Shown one piece after another: positions 16,064 through 22,771 of a stretch of DNA of 34,774 bases. Under the pieces are notes generated by a model. It did no database searches and was not told the origin of the DNA. It saw only the letters and a program-made list of their open reading frames with translations. The number at the start of each line of letters is the position of its first letter. Positions within the stretch are counted from its first letter, which is position 1. The position numbers and the translations under genes are program-made. Origin of the DNA: an uncultured Eubacteriales bacterium (GTDB lineage: Bacteria > Bacillota > Clostridia > Christensenellales > Aristaeellaceae); NCBI GenBank assembly GCA_902796025.1, contig CADBNW010000003.1:1-34774 (forward strand). The letters run 5' to 3'.

Positions 16064-17545
16064 CTACCCTTGCTCATACTCCACCCTCTCTATCATCCCC
16101 CTGCCGCTGGAAAACCCGTCACGATTCACGTCGTCAAACGCCACGGCCTTGAGATACGGTTCTATCCTGTCCGGGGTGTTGCCGTTTATCCTTATGCGGC
16201 CCAGGTGCAGCTCTTCCAGCTTGCAGCTTACGTAGGGGTCGAAGATCTCGCATGTGCCCTCGTCCACCACGCAGGACTTGGGGCCTGCGCACAGCAGGTA
16301 GGAAAGGGGGTACTTTTCCCTGTGGAGGGTAAGGTCGATATTTTCAAAAAAGAGATGCTTTATGTTCGCGCCGATCTCAAAGGCGGCAAAGGCGCCGCGC
16401 ACGGGATCAGACTCGCGGTATTCCCGAAAGCCGTCGATGGGCCCGGCAAGGTCCACGCTGATGTCTTCAAAAAACAGCCAGTCGCCGCTGCCCGGCGCGC
16501 CGCGCTCCGGCTTTTGCGTGCGGAGCTTATAGCGCGGCGTCTGATAGTAGAGCTTGAAGGTGCGTATCCCGCGCACGTTTTTTACGATGATCCCGTCCAG
16601 CGCACAGTCCACCCAGGAGCCGTCGTCGTAATAGTAGATCCCGGGCTGGATGCGCATGGCTTTGTAGGGGCTGGACGCCGAAAGCTCCAGATTTTCGCAC
16701 AGGATACAGCGCATGGGGCCGAAGTTTACGGAGGAGTTTTGCCAGTCGTAGGCGTTCAGGGCCACGAGGTCGTCCCCGCACTGGCCGTGGATATCGCATA
16801 TCCACGCGCGGTCGATATTGCCGTTCAAGTGCAGGCCGTCCGCATAGCACTGGTCAAAGGCGATGTTGCCCATCACCGCGTTTTGCAGATCCCCGCACTG
16901 CACCGCAAAGCCGGCCATGTGGGCAAAGGTCATGTTTTGCAGGGTAAGGCCGGAAAGATTGTTGAACAGCATCGCGGTAGAGACCCCGTAAAAGCTTCGC
17001 TCCTCGTCGATCATGCCGGTTTTGCCGTAGCCGGCGCGCACGTCCATGCTCTCCTCCCAGCGCCCGCCGGTGATGCAGATGTTGTGATCGCGCACAGGGG
17101 CGGAAATGGGGGCGTGCGTCCCGTCCGCGACGTGCCGGTTTCGAAGCATCAGGGTCCTGATCCCCTTTTTGAGGCGGATCACCGCGCCGTCCTCCGCCTC
17201 GATACGGCGATCCGAGGGGATCAGGATCGAGCGGTCGATATAGTACGGCTCCTCCGCGCGGGGGATAAAAACGATCTCGTTTTCGTCAAGCGCCGCTTGA
17301 AGGGCCTCCGACCAGACGCTGATCTTTTGCCCGTCCTGCTGGGACGGCCGCACAAGCGCCCGGTAATCGGCAAGGGAAGCCCGCTTTGTAAGCCTTGCCT
17401 GCGCGGCGGCATTATCCTGCCGCATTTTTGCAAGCGCGTCATAGATCTCCGCCTTTTTGGGGTGCATCGCGCGCCCGCTCGTCGTGTCGTCGTTCATGCC
17501 TTTGTCCCCACTTTCCTCGTTTGTTTCAGTCGCAGGATCAGTCAT
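16064..17545 (-). CDS. Right-handed beta-helix (pectate lyase/GH28-like) protein
   Basis: The 493-residue product starts at ATG 17545 with AGGAGG about 7 nt upstream. That ATG overlaps the stop of the upstream MmeI-like gene (ATGA). The N-terminus is polar with no signal peptide. From about residue 60 it follows the pectin-lyase superfamily: YYIDRSILIPSDRRIEAEDG, ICITGG, a run of short coils (LSGLTLQNMTFAHMAG), then ADGLHLNG and DIHGQCGDDLVALNA, the GH28-like active-site region with two adjacent Asp. It probably cleaves or isomerises a cytoplasmic uronate-containing oligosaccharide. Its base composition matches the host, unlike the upstream genes. Confidence 0.82.
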   Translation of the reverse strand: MTDPATETNEESGDKGMNDDTTSGRAMHPKKAEIYDALAKMRQDNAAAQARLTKRASLADYRALVRPSQQDGQKISVWSEALQAALDENEIVFIPRAEEPYYIDRSILIPSDRRIEAEDGAVIRLKKGIRTLMLRNRHVADGTHAPISAPVRDHNICITGGRWEESMDVRAGYGKTGMIDEERSFYGVSTAMLFNNLSGLTLQNMTFAHMAGFAVQCGDLQNAVMGNIAFDQCYADGLHLNGNIDRAWICDIHGQCGDDLVALNAYDWQNSSVNFGPMRCILCENLELSASSPYKAMRIQPGIYYYDDGSWVDCALDGIIVKNVRGIRTFKLYYQTPRYKLRTQKPERGAPGSGDWLFFEDISVDLAGPIDGFREYRESDPVRGAFAAFEIGANIKHLFFENIDLTLHREKYPLSYLLCAGPKSCVVDEGTCEIFDPYVSCKLEELHLGRIRINGNTPDRIEPYLKAVAFDDVNRDGFSSGRGMIERVEYEQG

Positions 17546-18792
17546 TTGCCGCCCTCCTGGGCGGTCAGGGCCTGATAGCGGCGCATCAGCTCCGCCACGC
17601 AGGCGGATTCGGACTTGAAGGCCGGATGATTTTTGTCGATGCCGTAGGCCTCCATCACGGCCTTGTCGTTTTGCTGGTGCGCGGTGCGCAGCTCCGGCGG
17701 CATGGTGAGATCGTCGTAGAGATCGGCAAGGCTGCAATCGGGATACAGGGCGCGGGCGTCCAGGATGGCCTGCGCAGTCTGTTCGATCTTCGCCTTCTGC
17801 TCCTCCGTGGCCTCCGGCCAGGGGAAGTTGTTGTAGACGATGTCCTTGCTGTAGCGGTAGTCGCTTTTCAGCCGCCCGCACACCGTGCGCATCCACGCCA
17901 TGTGGACGTTGGAGGTCAATACGCCGAAGTGGTAGAGGGTGGCGGTGGGTATCAAAAATAATAGGTCACTGGCAATAACATCACAATTCAGGAAACCTAA
18001 TGGGATATATCTCCGACGTTCTGATGACGTTTTGGGAACGGCGATATAGCTTCCTTCTGTTGGTTGAGCGATTTGACAGAACAACGTTGGAGTTTCTGCA
18101 AATTTTCTTGTGCCTGCCGCTTTGCTCGATAGTCTCGTATTTCTGACATGCTCAATTCTGGCTTTCACCATTGGACATTTCGCAATTTCTGAAGGATTTG
18201 CCCTCAGTAACCAAAGGCAATATCTCTTTTTATTGTTAAGAAACTCTTCTGCACCTAAATAGAGATGTATCCATTTTTCTGATATGGGCTCTTTTGAGAT
18301 TAGTTCTTCTTTCTGTTCTTCACTTAGAATAAATCCTCCTCCGTCTCTTGGCATGCTTCCAAAGCGCATTGCAGGAACGTTACATAAAGGTGTAGACCGG
18401 CTATCGATAATAGCGGTAGGTGCATTCGTCAAGTATTGATTGATGTTGTCAACTTGCTTTTGTATGCCCGCAGCATCAAACAATACCGCGTATGCCTTTT
18501 TGATATATGAAAAACCAACAATGATGCAATGCACATGCGCCTTAATCGCTGCCTCGCTGTCCCATCTAAAGGTCTGATGAGCAAAATTGATATAAACACC
18601 CTGTTGAATTAGGTTTGCCCATAGTGTGGTTGCCTGTTGCCCTTGGCATATTGAATTTGTGGAAACGAATGCAGATTGAATACTTGTACCATACATAAGA
18701 TCAAGTGGACCCGCGTCTGGTTTGTGCCATCCCAGCCATGCGGCCTCATGACATAACCATGTTTGAACAAAAGATGATTTCGATAGAATCAT
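17542..18792 (-). pseudogene. C-terminal half of an MmeI-like (type IIG/IIL) restriction-methylation protein
   Basis: The 416 codons match the C-terminal half of MmeI-family class I SAM-dependent DNA methyltransferases. The start AFVSTNSICQGQQ follows the catalytic domain, then FAHQTFRWDSEA, a target-recognition region, and the conserved LYHFGVLTSNVHMAWMRTVC plus DYRYSKDIVYNNFPWP. The nuclease domain, SAM motif and NPPY-type catalytic motif are all missing. Residues 1-30 (LCHEAAWLGWHKPDAG) do not look like MmeI. AGAGG lies about 8 nt before ATG 18792, so translation is possible. The last about 135 codons are GC-rich like the host and the rest are AT-richer; the change falls near 17950 in a conserved motif. 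A free-standing recognition subunit is possible but less likely. Confidence 0.75.
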
Positions 18793-20755
18793 TCAAGTAC
18801 CTCTTCACTAATACTTTTTCAGCTACAAGTCAGCATCTAGATTCACTCTTTGAACTTCCCCATTACTTTTTTATCTGTCACCCATCCATTAACCAATTCA
18901 GAAAGAAACAAGAAGGGTTGAATGAACGATAGGCTCTCCATCTCTCAATTCCAAAGACACCCCTTTTACCATCATGCCGCTTTCAATACAGCAGTTGAAT
19001 GCATTCCGATAGGCTTCAATTTCCTCATTGATTGCCAGTCGTTTGATGCTAGGGTTCAATGAAACGAAGACATAACCGACCCTATATCCTTCATCTAAGA
19101 GGTGTCTGAGCTTTATCAACTGGTCAATAGCTCGCTGTGAGTAAACTGAAGGAAATCGAGCCTCTCTGCCTTTTGCAAAGGACAAGATACTTTTTATCTC
19201 AACTACAGTCCTTGTGTCTTCAATATACAAATCACTTTTATATCCATTGATCTTGCATTCCCTCTTAACGAGTTTTCTCTTTCCCAGAAAACAAAAGCGT
19301 CTGCTGCCTATATTAACTGCCACAGCTTCATTGGCTTTTGACATATTCAAAAGGATAAAACCATGATTTCCAGATAAAGCAAATACTGAATATTTTGTTC
19401 TAGCGTTGGGTGACGATACTGGCGAAACCAATACTTCTCTTCCTGTAAGATCAATGAAGTTGCTGAGCCTACACGACGATGGAATATAGCAGAGAGTGTC
19501 TTCACCATCGATCTCAACAAGGCATAAAAACCTGTTTTTAAGTTCTTCCTTGAATATGCCATGCTTGAAAGATTGTTCCAACACTCTCAAACTCCTTCGT
19601 TTCCGCGGAACTACAGTTTTCCGTTAATTACGTCTTTCACAATTTCGTCTAATTCCGGGATCTCAATTAAATAGCCTTGTGCCCGCTCAACGGTATCACC
19701 ATTCTTATAGATCATATCGCCATGCTTTTGAAGGTATTGAGCATCTGGAGCCTCAATAATCATCCTCGATGAGATACCGTCGTTAACTCGCAAAGCAACA
19801 CGACCATTCAACTGAGCCTTTGTCGTTGATGGTACCAGTTTTGCTTCAGGTCGCTGAGTGCAAATAACCAGATGTATACCTCTACTTCTCCCAGCCTGAG
19901 CGATTCGTTGTACGGGTTTATAGAATGCATTTTGCTCTTTTTTCGTTTCAAGCTGATCCGCAAGGTCTGCAAATTCATCGATCACTACTACAATAGGCGC
20001 GAGTTTCTCTGTAGCAATTTTATTGTATTCTACGATATTTGCGACCCTGGCTTCAGCTAACAGCTTTCCTCTACGCTCAGATTCCTCAAAGATTACATCT
20101 TTTATTACCCTCGTAGCCTCTACTGCATCGGAAATAACGCTTCCTGAATAAAGGTGTGGTAATCCTTCAAAATGTATAAAGTCCTCCAGCTTTGATGAGG
20201 AAAGCACCAATTGAAGGTCATCCTGAGTTGGATGGGTCATCAGTAAAGCTGCAAGCATCGTGAAGAGGAATACTGATTTCCCTGAACCTGTGCTGCCACC
20301 AACAAGCATATGTGGCAACTGCCCAAGATCTTCAATCAAATCCTTCCCATTCGGAGTCCTCCCAAGAGGGAAGTATAACTGCTCAGGTGAAGTAACCTTT
20401 GGAAGACAAGCAATAACGTCCTTAAAGAGAACCTTTTCTCTCTTTAACCTAGGTACATCTAAGAGCAATTCATCAGAGTTCGGCTCCTGTTGGATAATTA
20501 CACCAGTACGCTTCATTTCCCTCCCGATGTCCTCTAAATGGCTGGACAGTCCCTGAAGCGATTGACCTCTTCCAAGCCTGAATTTGAGCCTTATCACGCT
20601 TGGCCCAACAACTGTATCCTCTGGATTACATTCCTTCAGAGACACATGATAATCCCCGCATGAGCGCTTAAAATCCTTAACCAGTTGTTCAATCTCTTTG
20701 CGACTGACACTATTGTTTGTATCTATTTGAGTCGCAGGAGATACGGTATCTGATG
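17950..20755. other. AT-richer inserted or recombined segment inside an MmeI-like gene
   Basis: Base composition changes abruptly near 17950 and near 20755. Outside these points lie GC-rich remains of what appears to be one MmeI-like gene: promoter, ribosome site and first codons at 20851-20756, and the C-terminal codons at 17950-17542. Inside lie the FtsK-like gene, the SfsA-like gene and an AT-rich MmeI middle part. No transposase, integrase or flanking repeats were seen, so homologous recombination on one side and illegitimate joining on the other is the best fit. An assembly chimera cannot be excluded. Confidence 0.6.
18898..19584 (-). CDS. SfsA-like DNA/RNA nuclease-fold protein
   Basis: The 228-residue protein aligns by eye along its length with SfsA. 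It has an N-terminal OB-like part (FLCLVEIDGEDTLCYIPSSC..., where SfsA has HCPNTG), a middle GFILLNMSKANE region, then the nuclease core YKSDLYIED followed by VVEIKSILSF, an Asp...Glu-x-Lys arrangement, and VYSQRAIDQL where SfsA has TERGQKHL. SfsA proteins are nucleases, although the name comes from sugar fermentation. I chose GTG 19584 because AAGGAG lies 7 nt upstream; the TTG two codons earlier sits too close to it. It follows the FtsK-like gene after 26 bp, which suggests a joint role in DNA processing or defence. Confidence 0.75.
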   Translation of the reverse strand: MLEQSFKHGIFKEELKNRFLCLVEIDGEDTLCYIPSSCRLSNFIDLTGREVLVSPVSSPNARTKYSVFALSGNHGFILLNMSKANEAVAVNIGSRRFCFLGKRKLVKRECKINGYKSDLYIEDTRTVVEIKSILSFAKGREARFPSVYSQRAIDQLIKLRHLLDEGYRVGYVFVSLNPSIKRLAINEEIEAYRNAFNCCIESGMMVKGVSLELRDGEPIVHSTLLVSF

Positions 20756-20801
20756 CTTCGCCGCCGCCCGCTGCTGTACGTCGTTCATGGTAGCCCTCCA
20801 T
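19611..20801 (-). CDS. FtsK/SpoIIIE-type DNA translocase motor, 5'-truncated
   Basis: Up to 396 codons are open. From about residue 33 the chain is an FtsK-type motor: an alpha/beta entry region, Walker A GGSTGSGKS (168-176), Walker B VVVIDEFADL (about 271-280) and TQRPEAKLVP. There are no membrane segments and no gamma DNA-recognition domain. The first about 16 residues (MEGYHERRTAAGGGEA) are an out-of-frame reading of a GC-rich MmeI-like gene start, and ATG 20801 has no Shine-Dalgarno. So the native N-terminus and start were lost at the junction near 20755. Homologues with this motor are often longer and act in plasmid transfer or anti-phage islands. The motor looks intact, but expression is doubtful. 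Confidence 0.82.
   Translation of the reverse strand: MEGYHERRTAAGGGEASDTVSPATQIDTNNSVSRKEIEQLVKDFKRSCGDYHVSLKECNPEDTVVGPSVIRLKFRLGRGQSLQGLSSHLEDIGREMKRTGVIIQQEPNSDELLLDVPRLKREKVLFKDVIACLPKVTSPEQLYFPLGRTPNGKDLIEDLGQLPHMLVGGSTGSGKSVFLFTMLAALLMTHPTQDDLQLVLSSSKLEDFIHFEGLPHLYSGSVISDAVEATRVIKDVIFEESERRGKLLAEARVANIVEYNKIATEKLAPIVVVIDEFADLADQLETKKEQNAFYKPVQRIAQAGRSRGIHLVICTQRPEAKLVPSTTKAQLNGRVALRVNDGISSRMIIEAPDAQYLQKHGDMIYKNGDTVERAQGYLIEIPELDEIVKDVINGKL
20723..20788 (-). pseudogene. 5' stub of an MmeI-like gene
   Basis: ATG 20788 has GGAGGG 5 nt upstream and a good promoter. It opens MNDVQQRAAAK, the kind of N-terminus I associate with MmeI-family proteins. After that, HQIPYLLRLK and a stop at 20723 come from the adjoining AT-rich DNA. 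About 11 codons remain; the C-terminal end of probably the same gene is found 2.8 kb further on, at 17542. Confidence 0.55.
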
Positions 20802-20822
20802 AAACAGTTAAGAGTTAAGTTG

Positions 20823-20851
20823 ATTATAGCATAAAACGGGAGGGGGGACAA
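20823..20851 (-). promoter_or_regulatory. Promoter of the interrupted MmeI-like gene, now driving the FtsK-SfsA run
   Basis: On the minus strand, TTGTCC (20846-20851) and TATAAT (20823-20828) are separated by 17 bp. The -35 box lies inside a G-run-rich tract. Confidence 0.65.
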
Positions 20852-20938
20852 GGGGGAGAGTTTGGGGGAGGATGGATGGGAGGATGGGCGGGGAAATAGC
20901 CGGAGAAAAGGCTGGGGCGTTAGCCTTCCCCTCCGGCT
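20838..20938. repeat. G-run tract and hairpin between divergent promoters
   Basis: The plus strand has four G runs (20838-20840, 20842-20847, 20852-20856, 20864-20868) with loops of 1, 4 and 7 nt, fitting the usual G-quadruplex rule. A two-part hairpin follows (AGCCGGAG 20898-20905 with CTCCGGCT 20931-20938, inner AAGGCT/AGCCTT). A C-run-rich stretch at 20949-20992 would put G runs on the other strand, though with longer loops. Confidence 0.5.
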
Positions 20939-20992
20939 CTTCCTCGCGCCCCCTCCCTTCCGTCCTCCCCCTATTTTTTCCCCCCTCCGCCC

Positions 20993-21022
20993 TTGACATC
21001 GACCGGGGATCCTTTTTATAAT
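20993..21022 (+). promoter_or_regulatory. Consensus promoter of the PHP gene
   Basis: TTGACA (20993-20998) and TATAAT (21017-21022) are separated by 18 bp. The ATG at 21021 overlaps the -10 box, so it cannot be the start codon. Confidence 0.85.
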
Positions 21023-21056
21023 GGGGCGGACAACATCAAAAAGAAGGTGCGTTATT

Positions 21057-21854
21057 GTGAAATTTCAGGCGGATCATGATCTGCACATCCATTCGTTCCT
21101 GTCGGACTGCTCCACCGACCCCGAGCAGCTGCCGGAGAAGATCCTTGCCCTCGAGGCGGAAAACGGCTTTACCACGCTGTGCCTGACCGACCACATGTGG
21201 GACGCGGCCATCCCCGGCGCATCCAAATGGTACGCGCCGCAGACCTTTGAGCACATATCCCAGGCGCTTCCCCTGCCGCAGCGGGAGGGCATGCGCTTTT
21301 GGTTTGGCTGCGAAACGGACATGGATCGCTTTGGAACGATCGGCATCTCCCGCGCGGTGATGGACAAGATGGATTTCATCATCGTGCCAACGACGCACAT
21401 GCACATGAACGGCTTCACGCTGGACGGGTCAGAGGGCGCGCAGGAGCGCGCGGAGCTTTGGATCAAGCGCTTTGACGCGCTTTTGGACGCGGACCTTCCG
21501 TTTTACAAGGTGGGCGTCGCGCACCTTACCTGCACGCTGATCTGGAAAAACCGCCACCTCGAGGTGATGCGGCTGATCCCGAAGGACGAATACCACCGCC
21601 TGTTCCAAAAGGCCGCAAAGGTCGGCATCGGCATCGAGCTGAATTTTGAACCAACATCCTTTACCAAGGAGGAGCTTGAGATCGAGCTTACACCCTACCG
21701 CATCGCAAAGGAGGAGGGCTGCAAGTTCTACTTTGGCAGCGACGCGCACAGCAACGCGGACACGCGCGCGGCCAAGGCCAAGGTGGAGGGCATTTTGGCG
21801 CTGCTGGATCTGACAGAGGAGGATAAGATCCCGCTGCTACGGGATCGGCAATAA
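21057..21854 (+). CDS. PHP-domain phosphoesterase (histidinol-phosphatase-like)
   Basis: The product is 265 residues when started at GTG 21057 (AAGG about 9 nt upstream). The upstream in-frame ATG lies in the promoter. PHP metal motifs are present in order: DLHIHS (10-12), TDHMWD, a middle Glu in FGCETDMD, VPTTHMHM, and GSDAHS near the end. It likely hydrolyses a phosphate ester in the cytoplasm with a three-metal centre. No histidine pathway genes are near, so HisK activity is only one option. It is divergent from the FtsK run and ends at a hairpin terminator. Confidence 0.85.
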   Translation: MKFQADHDLHIHSFLSDCSTDPEQLPEKILALEAENGFTTLCLTDHMWDAAIPGASKWYAPQTFEHISQALPLPQREGMRFWFGCETDMDRFGTIGISRAVMDKMDFIIVPTTHMHMNGFTLDGSEGAQERAELWIKRFDALLDADLPFYKVGVAHLTCTLIWKNRHLEVMRLIPKDEYHRLFQKAAKVGIGIELNFEPTSFTKEELEIELTPYRIAKEEGCKFYFGSDAHSNADTRAAKAKVEGILALLDLTEEDKIPLLRDRQ

Positions 21855-21889
21855 AAAAAACCGGGGCTTTTGCAAGTACAAAAGCCCCG
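21853..21889 (-). terminator. Terminator for the toxin-antitoxin operon, shared with the PHP gene end
   Basis: CGGGGCTTTTG (21862-21872) and CAAAAGCCCCG (21879-21889) form a perfect 11-bp stem. The A8 run at 21853-21860 is a U-tract for the minus strand. It starts at the last base of the plus-strand PHP gene. Confidence 0.75.
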
Positions 21890-21945
21890 TGGGAGCTTGG
21901 AGGGGCCGCAGCCCCTCCAAGTTCAATCCGCAGGGGTGGCTGTGC
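21889..21945. repeat. Modular palindromic repeat, copy 3 (left end only)
   Basis: The opening hairpin (21897-21906 with 21911-21920, loop CGCA) and the following TTCAATCCGCAGGGGTGGCT match copies 1 and 2. The internal box and closing hairpin are absent. The copy abuts the 3' end of the HicA-like gene. Confidence 0.65.
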
Positions 21946-21949
21946 CCCC

Positions 21950-22171
21950 TCATTTCAGTTTTGAATTGAAGTATTCCTTGCTGACCTGAAGCTGGCGGTT
22001 CAGAATGGTCTTCCACAGGTGCCCGTTGATCTGCCCCGGGTTTTTGGAAACCTTGGTCAGGCGGATATTGCCATCCGCATCCCGTTTGCGAAAATAGTAA
22101 TGGTCTGTTTGCTTATACAGCTCCCAGCCGTCGTGCTCGCAAAAGCGCTTCAGATCTTTCCAGCTTGGCAT
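21950..22171 (-). CDS. HicA/YcfA-like mRNA-interferase toxin
   Basis: This 73-residue basic protein has the HicA layout: a short helix, then GWELYKQTDHYYFRK with the glycine and the catalytic-type His24, then beta strands and a C-terminal IxGHLWKTILNR where HicA has its GTLxxILKQ-like helix. HicA toxins cleave mRNA. The start lies inside the last 22 bp of the antitoxin gene, giving tight coupling. Its 3' end merges with repeat copy 3. Confidence 0.75.
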   Translation of the reverse strand: MPSWKDLKRFCEHDGWELYKQTDHYYFRKRDADGNIRLTKVSKNPGQINGHLWKTILNRQLQVSKEYFNSKLK

Positions 22172-22578
22172 TGAATGCTGTCTCCGATCTTATGGATGTC
22201 TCCGATAAACAGCGCCTTGAATACATACGGGATATGCGCCCTGCGATTTGGCGCACTGCTCCAATAGGAGAAATCGTTGTAATAATCCTCGGCGTATTCA
22301 AGGATCGCTTTTGCAAGCTTCTCGCGCGCTTCCGCTTCGTCCCTGCCGTTTTCCACAAGGTCGATCTCGTTGAGCGCAAGGGTCACAGACCCGTCCTCCT
22401 CATCCATCCGCAGCGCCGAATAGGAATACCCTTTCAGCAGCTCCTCCATAAAGCGAAGATCCGAAAGAAAGATATAGTCCCGCGTCCGCTTAAAGAACTG
22501 CGGTTTTGTTCTGACCGTATTATCTACAACGGCGCTCCAATCTCTGCGAACATCGGTCGCGTTCATGACCTCGATCAT
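22150..22578 (-). CDS. Antitoxin partner of the HicA-like toxin
   Basis: The 142-residue protein starts at ATG 22578 with GGAGGTGG about 6 nt upstream. The N-terminal about 50 residues (MNATDVRRDWSAVVD, RTRDYIFLSDL) look like a Phd/YefM-type DNA-binding dimerisation part. The rest (DGSVTLALNEIDLVENGRD, AREKLAKAILEYAEDYY) resembles the degraded RNase H fold of HicB antitoxins. It probably binds the toxin and represses the operon through the palindromes at the promoter. Such two-part antitoxins beside YcfA-like toxins are familiar in clostridia. Confidence 0.7.
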   Translation of the reverse strand: MIEVMNATDVRRDWSAVVDNTVRTKPQFFKRTRDYIFLSDLRFMEELLKGYSYSALRMDEEDGSVTLALNEIDLVENGRDEAEAREKLAKAILEYAEDYYNDFSYWSSAPNRRAHIPYVFKALFIGDIHKIGDSIQCQAGKI

Positions 22579-22600
22579 TATTTCCACCTCCCGCAAAACT

Positions 22601-22648
22601 ATAATATCACATAGTGCACACAATGTCAAGTATGTACATTATGTACAT
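22601..22648 (-). promoter_or_regulatory. Toxin-antitoxin promoter with palindromic operator
   Basis: On the minus strand, TTGACA (22624-22629) and TATTAT (22601-22606) are separated by 17 bp. Just upstream, two copies of the self-complementary ATGTACAT (22632-22639 and 22641-22648) form one large palindrome. This fits an autoregulatory operator bound by the antitoxin. Confidence 0.75.
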
Positions 22649-22658
22649 TTTTGCGTGC

Positions 22659-22717
22659 TTGCACGCGCGGGCGGAAAGTGCTATCATTAAGGCAAGGCTA
22701 ACGAGCCTTGCGTTTTT
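22659..22717 (+). promoter_or_regulatory. Sulfatase promoter followed at once by a terminator-like hairpin
   Basis: TTGCAC (22659-22664) and TATCAT (22682-22687) are separated by 17 bp. GCAAGGCT (22692-22699) and AGCCTTGC (22704-22711) then form a stem followed by G and T5 (22713-22717). The hairpin begins at the expected first transcribed bases. It may attenuate the gene or protect its 5' end, or it may terminate read-through from elsewhere. Confidence 0.45.
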
Positions 22718-22771
22718 CCATGATCCGTCCAGGGCCAGCATGCTACAGTCGCTGCTTTTCAGGAGGCCATG

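Noticed and set aside
17546-17896. N-terminal extension of the beta-helix protein to 17896
   Set aside because: The extension is an out-of-frame reading of the MmeI-like gene; ATG 17545 has a strong ribosome site and the ATGA overlap.
19611-20801. Cell-division FtsK or sporulation SpoIIIE
   Set aside because: No membrane domain, no gamma domain, AT-rich accessory context and a truncated start.
21021-21056. ATG 21021 as start of the PHP protein
   Set aside because: It overlaps the -10 box of a consensus promoter, so it would not be transcribed. GTG 21057 with AAGG upstream is preferred.
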